In this document: piece after piece, positions 45,139 through 54,401 of the stretch | Position numbering within the stretch: position 1 is the first letter of the stretch | Layout of the letters: each line of letters starts with the position of its first letter | Assembly (NCBI RefSeq): GCF_003226535.1 | Contig: NZ_QKOB01000006.1 | Coordinates: 211,136-275,135, forward strand | Direction: 5' to 3' | Length of the DNA stretch: 64,000 nucleotides | Origin: Meiothermus sp. Pnk-1 | Lineage (GTDB): Bacteria; Deinococcota; Deinococci; Deinococcales; Thermaceae | Notes under the pieces: generated by a model | What the model was told of the DNA's origin: nothing | Databases searched by the model: none | The model's input: only the letters and a program-made list of their open reading frames with translations | Program-made: the position numbers and the translations under genes

Positions 45139-46251
45139 CTACAACGTATTTAGCAAGGACTCTGCCGGGGTATAGGCCAGGCCGAAAGCCTCAGCCACCC
45201 CCCGATGGGTGCACTTTCCGGCGAAGGTGTTGAGTCCCTTTCTCAAGGCCGGGTCTTCGCGCAGGGCGTCCAGGCCCTTCTCGGCCAGCCGGATCAGGTA
45301 GGGCAGGGTCTGGTTGGTGAGGGCGAAGGTGGAGGTACGCGGCACCGCACCGGGCATGTTGGCTACCCCGTAGTGGACCACCCCGTCCACCACATAGGTG
45401 GGGTTGGCGTGGGTAGTGGGGTGGATAGTCTCCACACACCCCCCCTGGTCCACCGCCACGTCCACGATCACCGCGCCCTCTTTCATGCTCCCCAGCATCT
45501 CGCGGGTGACCAGCTTGGGGGCTTTGGCCCCGGGGATCAACACCCCGCCGATGAGGAGGTCGGCGTGCCGAATCGAGGATGCGATGTTGGCCTCGGTGGA
45601 GGCCAGGGTGATCACCCGCCCGCCAAAGATGTCGTCGAGGTACTGCAAGCGGGCTTTGGAAAGCTCTAGGATGGTCACCTGAGCGCCCATGCCCAAAGCG
45701 ATCTTGGCGGCGTTGGTACCCACCACCCCCCCGCCGAGGATGACCACGCTGGCCGGGGCCACCCCAGGCACCCCGCCCAGCAGAACTCCTCGCCCGCCGT
45801 GGGGCTTCTCCAGGGCCGCGGCCCCCACCTGGGGAGCCATCCGGCCTGCGACCTCGCTCATCGGCAGCAGCAGCGGAAGCGATCCGTCCTCGAGCTGCAC
45901 CGTTTCGTAGGCGATGGCGGTGGTTCCCCCGGCCAACAGGGCCTGGGTGAGCGCTTCGTCAGCGGCGAGGTGTAAGTAGGTAAAAAGCAGTAAGCCCTCG
46001 CGCAGGTAACGGTACTCCTCGGCGATGGGCTCCTTGACCTTGACCACCAAATCGGCGGCCCAGGCCTCCTCGGCGGGGACGATCTCGGCTCCGGCAGCCC
46101 GGTACTCGTCATCCGAGATTCCCGAGCCGACCCCGGCGTTATGCTGCACCCGCACCATATGGCCGCGCCGCACCAAGCTGGTAACCCCACCGGGCGTCAA
46201 GGCCACGCGATTCTCGAGCGTCTTGATCTCCTTGGGCACTCCGATGATCAT
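45139..46251 (-). CDS. ald: alanine dehydrogenase
   Basis: A 370-residue NAD-dependent enzyme interconverting L-alanine and pyruvate plus ammonia. It begins [23 protein letters not shown], has the catalytic Lys region [18 protein letters not shown], the NAD-binding loop [21 protein letters not shown] and [29 protein letters not shown] precedes the ATG. It is divergent from an Lrp/AsnC regulator, which in many bacteria controls ald in response to alanine. Confidence 0.96.
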   Translation of the reverse strand: MIIGVPKEIKTLENRVALTPGGVTSLVRRGHMVRVQHNAGVGSGISDDEYRAAGAEIVPAEEAWAADLVVKVKEPIAEEYRYLREGLLLFTYLHLAADEALTQALLAGGTTAIAYETVQLEDGSLPLLLPMSEVAGRMAPQVGAAALEKPHGGRGVLLGGVPGVAPASVVILGGGVVGTNAAKIALGMGAQVTILELSKARLQYLDDIFGGRVITLASTEANIASSIRHADLLIGGVLIPGAKAPKLVTREMLGSMKEGAVIVDVAVDQGGCVETIHPTTHANPTYVVDGVVHYGVANMPGAVPRTSTFALTNQTLPYLIRLAEKGLDALREDPALRKGLNTFAGKCTHRGVAEAFGLAYTPAESLLNTL

Positions 46252-46359
46252 GCTTCACCTCTTTTTCCGAAAGTGTAGGGCCTGGGTAGGGGCAAAGGAA
46301 TGCCAAAGTTAAGGCTATATTGGAAGACTAGTTATGGTTTGTTAAGCTTAAGTGCAAAT

Positions 46360-46824
46360 ATGGCTTCCGATCCCCAAAAGCTGCTGGACCCTATCAACTT
46401 GGCTATCCTGCACGAACTGCAACAAGACGCCCGGCTTTCCTACAGCGAGCTAGGCCGACGGGTGGGGCTTTCTACCCCCGCCGTCACCGAGCGGGTGCGG
46501 CGGCTCGAGGACCGCGGAATCATCACCGGCTACGGGGCCCGGCTGGATCTGGCTCGCCTCGGCTACGAGATCACCGCCCTCATCGAGGTAGCGGCTCCCC
46601 CTAGCCGCTACCCCCAGGTAGTGGAGTTTGCCCGGGGTAAGCTCGAGGTGCGCGAATGCTACTTCGTGACCGGAGAGGCTTCGTTCGTGGCCCGGGTGGT
46701 GACACGCTCCATCGCGCACCTGCAAGAGCTCATCCAGCAGATGATGGTCTTCGGCAACACCCGCACCTCGGTGGTGCTGTCTACCCCCATCATCAAGGAA
46801 ACCTTCGAACTGGGGCAGGGGTGA
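46360..46824 (+). CDS. Lrp/AsnC-family transcriptional regulator
   Basis: A 154-residue regulator. N-terminal helix-turn-helix: LDPINLAILHELQQDARLSYSELGRRVGLSTPAVTERVRRLEDRG. C-terminal RAM effector domain: YGARLDLARLGYEITALIEV, REYCF-like RECYFVTGEASFVARVV and NTRTSVVLSTPIIKE. The start MASDPQKLLDP at 46360 is chosen; the frame is open 60 bases upstream, but that stretch contains the likely -10 box TATATT near 46316. Divergence from ald suggests it senses alanine and controls ald. Confidence 0.93.
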   Translation: MASDPQKLLDPINLAILHELQQDARLSYSELGRRVGLSTPAVTERVRRLEDRGIITGYGARLDLARLGYEITALIEVAAPPSRYPQVVEFARGKLEVRECYFVTGEASFVARVVTRSIAHLQELIQQMMVFGNTRTSVVLSTPIIKETFELGQG

Positions 46825-46848
46825 CTTGATCTTTGGGGGATTGGGCTT

Positions 46849-46869
46849 TACTGACGTCGTACGCAAGGT
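46849..46869 (+). repeat. heptamer repeat, copy 5
   Basis: GTCGTAC (46856-46862) followed by GCAAGGT, 32 bp after the Lrp stop and before the 3' end of truB. Only about two units are clear. Confidence 0.5.
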
Positions 46870-46922
46870 GGGATTGTCCTCGCCCTAACCAGGTCGCACC
46901 GGTGACGCCCAACCTCCCCCGC

Positions 46923-47891
46923 TCAGCCTTTGAATACCCGTTTGATCTTGAGCTTGAAGCCGTCTCCCTCGGCGATGGCGACGAGGCGACGGCGGCTGTC
47001 CAGCAAAGCTACGTACCCTTGGGCTGGGATGGGGAGCGGCACACCCTCGAGCACCCGCTTCACCTCGGTGTGGGAGAGCTGCACTAGCGGAAAGGAGAGG
47101 ACTTGGGTCTCCTCCAGGGAGCGCTTGGGATCAATTTGCTCAAGGGGTACACAGCGCTCCAGCCCCACCCGCCCTACCCGGGTCCGCACCAACCCTGACA
47201 AAAAGGCCTTGGTCCCCAGCATCTCCCCCAAGTCGCGGGCAAAGGCTCGGATATAGGTTCCGCTGCCTACCACCAAGCGGATCACCGCGGTGGGATACTC
47301 TCCCAGCGCCCGCGGAAGCGCAACCGGGCGGCCTCGCTGAGTACCGGCATCGCCGGGGGCCTGTCGGCCCTTCACTGGGGCGATCTCCCAGCCATGGGGC
47401 GAAGGGGCGATATGGTAGGCCTTGAGGGCCGGATCGAAGGCCAGCAGGGTGGCCTCGAGGTACCTAACCGGCCTGGGGACAAGCTCCAAGCTCTCCCCCT
47501 TCCGGGCCGCTTCGTACGCCTTGACCCCACCGACCTTGACCGCCGAATACGCCGGGGGCACCTGTTCGGTGAGGCTAAGAAAGCGCGTCAGGGTGGTCTC
47601 GAGGTCTCTCCTGCTGAAGCGCGCCGGAACCTCCGCCGTCACCGGACCCTCGGCATCGAGGGTCTCGGTGGTCGCGCCGAAGGAGACCCAGGCCAAGTAC
47701 TCCTTGTCCTCGGCGGAGAGAAAGGGGACCAACTTGGTCGAGGCGTCGCTCGCCAGGATCAGTACCCCCGTGGCTAGGGGGTCGAGGGTTCCGGTGTGCC
47801 CCACCCGGCGGGTTCCTAGCTGTTTGCGGATAGCGTCCACCACGTCGTGAGAGGTGATGCCAAGGGGTTTGTCCACGGCGAACAGGGCCAT
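46923..47891 (-). CDS. truB: tRNA pseudouridine-55 synthase
   Basis: A 322-residue enzyme isomerising uridine 55 in the T-loop of tRNA. Start MALFAVDKPLGITSHDVVDAI; the catalytic Asp is in RVGHTGTLDPLATGVL. KEYLAWVSFGATTETLDAEG, QVPPAYSAVKVGGVKAYEAARKG and GSGTYIRAFARDLGE follow. The C-terminus has a PUA-like end. ATG 47891 is preceded by TACAAT nine bases upstream. The frame extends upstream into the PAP2 gene, but those residues lack homology. Confidence 0.95.
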   Translation of the reverse strand: MALFAVDKPLGITSHDVVDAIRKQLGTRRVGHTGTLDPLATGVLILASDASTKLVPFLSAEDKEYLAWVSFGATTETLDAEGPVTAEVPARFSRRDLETTLTRFLSLTEQVPPAYSAVKVGGVKAYEAARKGESLELVPRPVRYLEATLLAFDPALKAYHIAPSPHGWEIAPVKGRQAPGDAGTQRGRPVALPRALGEYPTAVIRLVVGSGTYIRAFARDLGEMLGTKAFLSGLVRTRVGRVGLERCVPLEQIDPKRSLEETQVLSFPLVQLSHTEVKRVLEGVPLPIPAQGYVALLDSRRRLVAIAEGDGFKLKIKRVFKG

Positions 47892-47955
47892 GTCAGGGGG
47901 ATTGTATGCTACCTGTGACCCGCGCGCAAAGCGACACCGCCGGCTGGTCCCTAGC

Positions 47956-49170
47956 TCAATACCGCTGACGTTCAAGCACCTGCTCGGCCACCCTGCGGCC
48001 CAGATCTAGCCCATTTTTGCCGTCCACAAACCAGTGGATCCCGGCGATGATCCGCGAATACGAAGCCTCCTGGGCCATCTCCTCAAAGAAGGCGGCCTGC
48101 TCGGGAAAGTAGTGCTCGAGCACCCGTGCCGCGGCTCCGCTCACGGTGGAGTGGCCAGAAGGGTAAGCCGGGAACCGCGGGGTACGGAGATAGGGTTTCC
48201 AGCTTTTATCAAAGGTATGCACCCACTGGTCAGGCCGGGCTGTATAGTAGGTGAATTTCGCTTTCCAGCAAGCGATAAAAGCGTCGTGCATAGCCACATT
48301 GAGCGCGGCCAGGACCTTTACTGCGGCCTCAGGGCTCGAGGCTTTATCGCGTAGCACGCGCAGCGCAAGCTCCTGCCATAGCCCGGCGGGGGTAACGGTA
48401 CCGGGGTCACCAGCCCACTTATCGGCGATCGCGCGACCGTGGTCATCGAGTCTCTTTTGTTCCTCCCAGAAGAGCCGGCGCTCTTGTTCGTATTCGGGGG
48501 AGTCCCAGGCAGGAGGAGGCAAGGCTTCGGCCAACTGATCTTTAGCCACGCCGATAGGGATGAGTTGACCCCAGCCCGGCTCGGCAGCGGGCCGACCGAG
48601 CGGGAGCACCCAGACCCCCGGCGCAGCCGGGGGATATTGCGGGATCACCTGGTGGCTGTACCCATCCCGGCGGGCGAAGTCCACCACCTGCCTGCCTACC
48701 AAAAAACCCACCCGAGCCGAACCCTGCAACACCTCCTTGGCTACCCCTGCTCTCTCGGTTTTGGCCTGGATGTCGGCCACCGTCTCCCGCACCCCGTCCT
48801 TGAGGTTGGGAAACGTCGGGTGGAGGTAGAGCATCACCTCTTGGGCGGCGTAAGCCAAGGCCACGTTGCGCTCAGCTCCAGCTTCGCCCAAAAAGGCTAG
48901 GGTGTCGTTCAGGGCGACCGAGAGCAAAGCCAAGGCCCGGGCAGCTCGCGGTGGGCTAAACATCTGGGTCTGGATGCCCAGCAGCTCGAGGCGTTCGATC
49001 TCGCTCAGGGTGTCCCAGGTGAGCGGACCGGGGGAGGTCTGCGGTAGGCGGGAAACGGCTTGCTCGAGAGCAGAGGTGTGCCTAGCGATCCAGGGCTCGA
49101 GCGGCTGTGCCACCGCTACCCCGACGAGCAGCGCTAGGCCACAGAAAAATTTTCGGGCTAAAGCCAACAT
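47956..49170 (-). CDS. exported PAP2-superfamily protein (vanadium haloperoxidase-like)
   Basis: A 404-residue protein with a signal peptide (FFCGLALLVGVAVAQ). The C-terminal part holds the phosphate/vanadate pocket of the PAP2 superfamily: a Lys-Arg region (KAKFTYYTARPDQW), FPAYPSGHSTVSGAAARVL, and EASYSRIIAGIHWFVDGKNGLDLGRRV with the catalytic His. The long helical N-terminal half and the absence of membrane segments fit vanadium-dependent haloperoxidase-like proteins rather than lipid phosphatases, although activity cannot be told. GGAGGAG precedes the ATG. Divergent from a CRTAC-type gene. Confidence 0.9.
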   Translation of the reverse strand: MLALARKFFCGLALLVGVAVAQPLEPWIARHTSALEQAVSRLPQTSPGPLTWDTLSEIERLELLGIQTQMFSPPRAARALALLSVALNDTLAFLGEAGAERNVALAYAAQEVMLYLHPTFPNLKDGVRETVADIQAKTERAGVAKEVLQGSARVGFLVGRQVVDFARRDGYSHQVIPQYPPAAPGVWVLPLGRPAAEPGWGQLIPIGVAKDQLAEALPPPAWDSPEYEQERRLFWEEQKRLDDHGRAIADKWAGDPGTVTPAGLWQELALRVLRDKASSPEAAVKVLAALNVAMHDAFIACWKAKFTYYTARPDQWVHTFDKSWKPYLRTPRFPAYPSGHSTVSGAAARVLEHYFPEQAAFFEEMAQEASYSRIIAGIHWFVDGKNGLDLGRRVAEQVLERQRY

Positions 49171-49181
49171 GACTCCTCCAT

Positions 49182-49195
49182 GGTTTGCGCAAACC
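49182..49195. promoter_or_regulatory. perfect 14-bp palindrome between PAP2 and CRTAC genes
   Basis: GGTTTGCGCAAACC reads the same on both strands. It sits 12 bp before the PAP2 start on one side and just upstream of a possible promoter (TTGCCC near 49201, 17 bases, TAGTCT) of the CRTAC gene on the other, so one regulator could control both. Confidence 0.55.
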
Positions 49196-49247
49196 GGTCT
49201 TGCCCTACGGTTGGATGCAGCTTAGTCTATCGGAAACAGGAACTCCT

Positions 49248-50846
49248 ATGCGCGCTTTCCCCTCGATTGGGCTTGCTCTGTTTGCTCTAGGCGGCTGGGG
49301 TTTCGCCCAACCGCCCATCCCGAATTTCGTGGAGGAAACCCAAAGCGCTGGCCTGCATAGCCGCTACGATGGGGACTTTATGGTGGGGGGTGGGGTGGCG
49401 GTTTTTGACTGTGACGATAACGGCTTGCCAGATCTGCTGCTCTCGGGCGGGAGCAACCGGGCCAAGTTCTACCGCAACCTTAGCCCGCTGGGCGGGGCCT
49501 TGAAATTCCGTGAAGAAGCGGCGGGGCTCGAGGTCGATAACGTGGTCGGAGCCTACCCGTTGGATGTGGACGGGGATGGAAAGACCGATGTGGTCTTGCT
49601 CCGCGCAGGGGAGAAGCTCCTCATGCGCGGCCTGGGAAATTGCCGTTTCGAGCGGGCCAACGAGATCTGGGGATTCAAATCAGACCGGGAGTGGACCACG
49701 GCTTTTTCCGCGACCTGGGAGAGGGGGCAGGACTGGCCCACGCTGGCTTTTGGCAACTACATCGACCGCGAGACCAGGTTTCCCTGGGGAAGCTGCAAAG
49801 GCAACGCGCTTTACCGCCCTGTCGGTAAGGGGTACACTGCGCCGATCCCGCTCGAGCCCAGCTACTGCGCCCTCTCGATGCTCTTCAGCGACTGGAACCG
49901 CTCGGGTACGCCCTCCTTGCGGGTCAGCAACGACCGCGAATACTACGCGGGCAAAGGCCAAGAGCAGCTCTGGCAGATCGTTCCCGGCCAGCCACCCCGC
50001 CTCTTCACTGAGGCCGAGGGCTGGAAGCGATTGCAAATCTGGGGTATGGGCATCGCCAGCTATGACCTGTTGGGCCAAGGCTACCCGGTGTACTTTCTCT
50101 CGAGCATGGGCGACAACAAACTTCAGGCCCTGCAGGCTGGGTCCAAGGGGCCGACCTACTCGGATATCGCCTTTCGCCGAGGGGTCACCGCACACCGCCC
50201 TTACACCGGTGGCGACGTGCACATGTCCACCGCCTGGCACGCCCAGTTTGAAGATGTCAACAACGATGGGCTCATTGATCTCTTCATCGCCAAGGGAAAT
50301 GTGGGCTTTATGAAGGACGCCGCAGCCAAAGACCCTAACAACCTGCTGCTGGGCCAGCCGGACGGGAGCTTTCAGGAAGTTGGAGACAAGGCCGGGCTAG
50401 CCAGCTTTTTGCGCGGACGGGGAGCCCAGGTAGTGGACCTCAACGCGGACGGGCTCTTGGACGTGGTGGTGGTGAACCGGCTGGACGAGGCCCAGGTCTG
50501 GCGCAACGTGGGTGCCGGAAGCGCGAGCGCCCCCAAAGCGTTGGGCAACTGGCTACAGATCCGCCTGCGGCAGCCCGGCGGCAACCGCGACGCGGTAGGA
50601 GCCTGGCTCGAAGTTCAACTGGGCGACCGCATCCTGCGCCGCGAGCACACCATAGGCGGTGGCCACGCCAGCGGGAGCTTGGGGTTTCTGCACTTTGGGC
50701 TGGGTAGGGCGGAGACAGTCCGGGTGCGGGTACAGTGGCCGGATGGGGAATGGGAAGGCTGGCAGGAGGTAAAGGCCAACCAGTTTATCCTCCTCGAGCG
50801 CGGCAGCAAAGCCCAACCTTATACCCCTCGGCCCGCCAACCCCTAA
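49248..50846 (+). CDS. exported FG-GAP/CRTAC-type protein with ASPIC domain
   Basis: A 532-residue exported protein. Signal peptide MRAFPSIGLALFALGGWGFA. Four FG-GAP/VCBS blades carry calcium-binding loops: FDCDDNGLPDLLL, LDVDGDGKTDVVL, EDVNNDGLIDLFI and DLNADGLLDVVVV. The C-terminal 90 residues form an ASPIC/UnbV domain (GNWLQIRLRQPGGNRDAVGAW, HFGLGRAETVRVRVQWPDG). Such beta-propellers bind other proteins or ligands outside the cell. Its start is ATG 49248; the frame is open further upstream without a signal sequence. It probably works with the divergent PAP2 protein. Confidence 0.88.
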   Translation: MRAFPSIGLALFALGGWGFAQPPIPNFVEETQSAGLHSRYDGDFMVGGGVAVFDCDDNGLPDLLLSGGSNRAKFYRNLSPLGGALKFREEAAGLEVDNVVGAYPLDVDGDGKTDVVLLRAGEKLLMRGLGNCRFERANEIWGFKSDREWTTAFSATWERGQDWPTLAFGNYIDRETRFPWGSCKGNALYRPVGKGYTAPIPLEPSYCALSMLFSDWNRSGTPSLRVSNDREYYAGKGQEQLWQIVPGQPPRLFTEAEGWKRLQIWGMGIASYDLLGQGYPVYFLSSMGDNKLQALQAGSKGPTYSDIAFRRGVTAHRPYTGGDVHMSTAWHAQFEDVNNDGLIDLFIAKGNVGFMKDAAAKDPNNLLLGQPDGSFQEVGDKAGLASFLRGRGAQVVDLNADGLLDVVVVNRLDEAQVWRNVGAGSASAPKALGNWLQIRLRQPGGNRDAVGAWLEVQLGDRILRREHTIGGGHASGSLGFLHFGLGRAETVRVRVQWPDGEWEGWQEVKANQFILLERGSKAQPYTPRPANP

Positions 50847-50881
50847 CAGGATCTGCCACCGCCACACAAATGTTTTTTCTT

Positions 50882-50914
50882 TGGCGGGGCCTGAGCTTCG
50901 AAGCTCCCCCGCCA
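50882..50914 (+). terminator. strong hairpin after the CRTAC gene
   Basis: TGGCGGGG (50882-50889) pairs with CCCCGCCA (50907-50914) and encloses the 14-bp palindrome GAGCTTCGAAGCTC (50893-50906). It lies 36 bp after the stop; a T-run precedes rather than follows it, so termination would not follow the classical pattern. Confidence 0.55.
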
Positions 50915-50916
50915 GG

Positions 50917-50945
50917 TTGACAGTCGCCCATGAATACGGTATTTT
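50917..50945 (+). promoter_or_regulatory. consensus promoter of the xyl operon
   Basis: TTGACA (50917-50922), exactly 17 bases, TATTTT (50940-50945). It is the best match to a sigma-70 promoter in the window. Transcription should start near 50952, about 158 bases before the xylF ATG. Confidence 0.75.
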
Positions 50946-50973
50946 CTACCCTGAGTCGAAAAACTCAGGGTAG
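50946..50973. promoter_or_regulatory. operator-like palindrome at the xyl transcription start
   Basis: CTACCCTGAG (50946-50955) and CTCAGGGTAG (50964-50973) are perfect complements. The left arm abuts the -10 box, so a repressor bound here would block the promoter. The regulator is not encoded nearby; it could also fold as an RNA hairpin at the 5' end of the transcript. Confidence 0.65.
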
Positions 50974-51109
50974 CTGAAGGGGTCAAATTCCGCTTTGGGG
51001 TTTCGACTCGTCGGTTCAGGGAAAGAGCCTTTACGCCGGAAATTCTTGGTTGGCAGCGTCTTTGCGCCCAGGCGTGGGGTTCACCGAAAAGGGGTTCGGA
51101 GGGAAGAGT

Positions 51110-52147
51110 ATGAAGCTATTCCTCAAGGCAATCCTGCTCGTTCTGCTCTTGGCAGCACCGGCATTGGCCCAGAAGAAAGTGATCGTGGGGGTAAGCTGGG
51201 CCAATTTCCAAGAGGAACGCTGGAAGATCGACGAAGCCGCCATCCGCCAGCAGCTAGGCCGTATGGGAGCCGACTATATCAGCGCCGATGCGCAAAGCTC
51301 CTCGGAGAAGCAGCTCAACGACATCGACGCCCTTATCTCGCGCGGAGCCAACGCCCTGATCATCCTGGCCTGGGACAAGGATGCCATCCTGCCCGCCATT
51401 GATAAAGCCAAGGCCGCCGGGATCCCGGTGGTGGCCTATGACCGCTTGATCGAAAACGACTACGCCTACTACATCACCTTCGATAACGTGGAAGTGGGCC
51501 GGATGCAGGCTAGAGCGGTATACGCCGTAAAGCCCAAGGGCAACTATGCCTTCATCCTGGGGGCCAATACCGACCCCAACGCCGACTTTTTGCACAAAGG
51601 GCAGCTCGAGGTGCTCCAGCCCGCCATCAATAGAGGGGACATCAAGGTGGTAGGCAAGCAGTATACCGAGGGGTGGAAGCCCGAAGTGGCCCAGCGCAAC
51701 ATGGAACAAATCCTTGCCGCCAACGGCAACAAAGTAGACGCAGTGGTGGCTTCCAACGACGGCACCGCCGGAGGAGTGGTGGCTGCGCTGGCCGCAGTGG
51801 GCCTGGCTGGCAAGGTTCCAGTCTCGGGGCAAGATGGCGACCAAGCCGCCCTCAACCGCGTAGCCCGTGGGCTGCAAACGGTAAGCGTCTGGAAAGATGC
51901 CCGCGAGTTGGGCAAAAAAGCCGCTGAGGCCGCAGTGCTGATGGCGCGAGGCACGCCCAAGGAAAAACTCCCCGGTCGCACCGTGTTCGCCGATGGCCCC
52001 AACAAGGTCAAGATGAACGCCCTGTTGCTTAAACCCATCCCGATCACCCGCCAGAACCTCGACGTGGTGCTCAAAGCGGGCTGGATCACCAAAGAAGCCC
52101 TCTGCCAAGGGGTAAGCGGCGCGAACGCTCCTGCCGCCTGCCGCTGA
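51110..52147 (+). CDS. xylF: sugar ABC transporter substrate-binding protein, xylose type
   Basis: A 345-residue exported binding protein of the periplasmic-binding-protein type 1 family. Signal peptide [20 protein letters not shown]. Family features: [60 protein letters not shown] and [20 protein letters not shown]. These resemble XylF, and xylose isomerase lies in the same operon. ATG 51110 follows GGAGGGAAG. It should bind D-xylose outside the membrane and pass it to XylH. Confidence 0.93.
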   Translation: MKLFLKAILLVLLLAAPALAQKKVIVGVSWANFQEERWKIDEAAIRQQLGRMGADYISADAQSSSEKQLNDIDALISRGANALIILAWDKDAILPAIDKAKAAGIPVVAYDRLIENDYAYYITFDNVEVGRMQARAVYAVKPKGNYAFILGANTDPNADFLHKGQLEVLQPAINRGDIKVVGKQYTEGWKPEVAQRNMEQILAANGNKVDAVVASNDGTAGGVVAALAAVGLAGKVPVSGQDGDQAALNRVARGLQTVSVWKDARELGKKAAEAAVLMARGTPKEKLPGRTVFADGPNKVKMNALLLKPIPITRQNLDVVLKAGWITKEALCQGVSGANAPAACR

Positions 52148-52162
52148 TCTGCTGGGATCAGG

Positions 52163-52187
52163 AGGGGTGGGCCGCGCGCCCACCCCT
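52163..52187 (+). terminator. hairpin between xylF and xylH
   Basis: AGGGGTGGG (52163-52171) and CCCACCCCT (52179-52187) form a 9-bp stem with a 7-base loop, 16 bp after the xylF stop. Such hairpins commonly stabilise the upstream mRNA so that binding protein exceeds membrane subunits. Confidence 0.65.
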
Positions 52188-52289
52188 TGTATGCTGAAGG
52201 GACCCCGGCTATCTCAGCTTCCCTCTCGTAGTGCAACGCAAATAGCCTTAATATAGGCTCAACCAGCGTTAACGAAAGGAGCGGCAGCC

Positions 52290-53513
52290 ATGCAGATGCA
52301 GCGCAATAGAGCGGGTGCCGAAAACGTTTTTCAAAGCCTCCGGGTAGATGGTCGAATCCTGACCATGCTGATCGTGCTGATCGTAGTATGGACGGTCTTC
52401 CAACTGCTCACCCTGAACCAGCCCGGCCAATTTTTGAGCCCACAAAATCTCTGGAACCTCTCAGTGCAGACCGCCGTGGTCGGGATCATGGTAGGGGGTA
52501 TGGTGTTGGTGATCGTGACGCGGCAAATTGACCTCTCGGTGGGCTCAGTTTTGGGCTTCACCGGGATGATCATGGCCCTGATCCAGACGGTTCCCCCGCT
52601 GGGCTGGGGCGGCCACTGGCTTTTGGCGCTTTTGGTGGGCTTGGCGTTGGGCGCCCTGATCGGGGCCTTTCAGGGGTACTGGGTGGCGTACTGGGGGGTT
52701 CCGGCTTTTGTGGTCACGCTGGCCGGGCTGCTCATCTTCCGCAATGCCACTTTCATCGTGGCCAGCGGACGCACCATCGGGCCGCTCAACGATAGCTTCA
52801 AGGTATTGGGGGGCGGGCTGAATGGTTCGATCGGGGAAACCTGGACCTGGGTAGTGGGGGGGGTGGTAATGCTCCTCATCGTCTACCATTCGCTCTCCAA
52901 CCGTAGCCGCCGCCAGAAGAACGGGCTTCCGGTGCGCCCGATGTGGGCCGAGGGGGTAGTGATGGGTTTTTTGCTGATGCTCACCCTGGCCTTTGTACTG
53001 GTAATGAATGCCTACACCTACCCTGGCACCAACATCCCTCGAGGCATCCCGGTCCCGGTGCTGATCACCTTATTGGTGCTCTTCACGCTCAACTGGGTGA
53101 CCCTCAACACCCGCTTCGGGCGCTATGTCTTCGCCATTGGAGGGAACCCCGAAGCGGCCCTCCTGGCCGGGATCAACGTGCGGCGAATGCTGGTATGGGT
53201 CTTCGCCTTGATGGGGCTACTGGCCGCGCTGGCCGGGGCAGTACAAGCCGCCCGGCTCAACTTCGTGACCAACAGCATGGGGAATTTGCTCGAGCTGGAT
53301 GTGATCGCCGCCGCGGTGATCGGGGGCACGGCTTTGGCCGGGGGCAGCGGAACCATCGTGGGAGCAGCCATGGGCGCTTTGCTGATGTCCTCTTTGCGGG
53401 GGGGCATGGTGCTTTTGGGCCTTCCTACCGAGTGGCAAAACGTAGTGCTGGGAGCGGTGCTCTTGGCCGCAGTCATCTGGAATACAGTGTACTTGAGGAA
53501 CCAAAAGAGCTAG
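52290..53513 (+). CDS. xylH: sugar ABC transporter permease
   Basis: A 407-residue membrane protein of the BPD type 2 permease family, with around ten hydrophobic segments (for example [67 protein letters not shown]). The cytoplasmic contact region includes [26 protein letters not shown], typical for ribose/xylose permeases, and [22 protein letters not shown] near the end. AAAGGAG precedes the ATG. Shares the operon with the binding protein and ATPase. Confidence 0.94.
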   Translation: MQMQRNRAGAENVFQSLRVDGRILTMLIVLIVVWTVFQLLTLNQPGQFLSPQNLWNLSVQTAVVGIMVGGMVLVIVTRQIDLSVGSVLGFTGMIMALIQTVPPLGWGGHWLLALLVGLALGALIGAFQGYWVAYWGVPAFVVTLAGLLIFRNATFIVASGRTIGPLNDSFKVLGGGLNGSIGETWTWVVGGVVMLLIVYHSLSNRSRRQKNGLPVRPMWAEGVVMGFLLMLTLAFVLVMNAYTYPGTNIPRGIPVPVLITLLVLFTLNWVTLNTRFGRYVFAIGGNPEAALLAGINVRRMLVWVFALMGLLAALAGAVQAARLNFVTNSMGNLLELDVIAAAVIGGTALAGGSGTIVGAAMGALLMSSLRGGMVLLGLPTEWQNVVLGAVLLAAVIWNTVYLRNQKS

Positions 53514-53538
53514 GGCTCTTTCAGGCTTGGAGGTTAGT

Positions 53539-54288
53539 ATGACACCCCTGGTCGAAATGAGAAACATCTCTTTGCGCTTTGGCGGCAACCAAGCGCTCGA
53601 TAACGCCAGCATCGACCTCTACCCCGGCGAGGTGGTAGGGCTCCTGGGCCACAACGGGGCGGGGAAATCCACCTTGATCAAGGTGCTTTCGGGGGCCTAC
53701 CAAGCCGATAGCGGGCAGATCTTCGTGAATGGGCAGGAGGTCAAGATCAGCAGCCCGCAAGATGCCCAGCAATATGGCATCGAGACCATCTACCAGAATT
53801 TGGCCCTAGCCGATAACCTAGACGCTGTTGCCAATATCTTCTTGGGCCGGGAGAAGGTGCGCGGAGTGATGCTCGACGAAGACGTTATGGAGCTCGAGGC
53901 CCGCAGGGTTCTGGACCGTCTGCGGGTAAGGATTCCTAGCCTGCGGGTTCCCGTGGCCAACATGTCGGGCGGGCAGCGCCAGACCGTCGCCATCGGGCGG
54001 GCCATTCACTTCAAGGCCAAAATCCTGATCATGGATGAACCCACCGCCGCCCTAGGGCCAGAGGAAACCCAAAAAGTGGGCGAGCTCATCAAAGCCCTCA
54101 AGGCCGAGGGGGTGGGGATTTTCTTGATCAGCCACGACCTGCACGATGTGTTCGACTTGGCCGACCGAATTACCGTGATGAAGAACGGGCGGGTCGTGGG
54201 AACCGTCAACACCCGCGATGTCACCCACGATGACGTGCTGGGCATGATCATCGGCGGGGTGATGCCCAAGAGAGTGCCGAACGCTTGA
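53539..54288 (+). CDS. xylG: sugar ABC transporter ATPase, single domain
   Basis: A 249-residue ATPase. Walker [18 protein letters not shown]-loop [12 protein letters not shown], signature [16 protein letters not shown], Walker [13 protein letters not shown] and switch His [11 protein letters not shown] are all intact. Unlike enterobacterial XylG (about 500 residues with two ATPase halves) this is one half only, so it should work as a homodimer. GGAGG lies before ATG 53539; four codons upstream is another in-frame start. Follows xylH after 25 bp. Confidence 0.93.
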   Translation: MTPLVEMRNISLRFGGNQALDNASIDLYPGEVVGLLGHNGAGKSTLIKVLSGAYQADSGQIFVNGQEVKISSPQDAQQYGIETIYQNLALADNLDAVANIFLGREKVRGVMLDEDVMELEARRVLDRLRVRIPSLRVPVANMSGGQRQTVAIGRAIHFKAKILIMDEPTAALGPEETQKVGELIKALKAEGVGIFLISHDLHDVFDLADRITVMKNGRVVGTVNTRDVTHDDVLGMIIGGVMPKRVPNA

Positions 54289-54303
54289 GGCACAAGGCAG
54301 GGG

Positions 54304-54324
54304 GCCAGACGCCGAACGCAGTCC
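54304..54324 (+). repeat. heptamer repeat, copy 6 (degenerate)
   Basis: GCCAGAC, GCCGAAC and GCAGTCC follow one another in the xylG-xylA gap. The GTCGTAC core is missing, so this copy is recognised only by the 7-bp rhythm. Confidence 0.35.
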
Positions 54325-54401
54325 CCCGGCGAGGTTCTTCCGAAAAGCCCGTGTCAGCAGAGCGCCAAGCGCCTAAAAACCTTTTCTGAAGGAGCAAAGC
54401 C

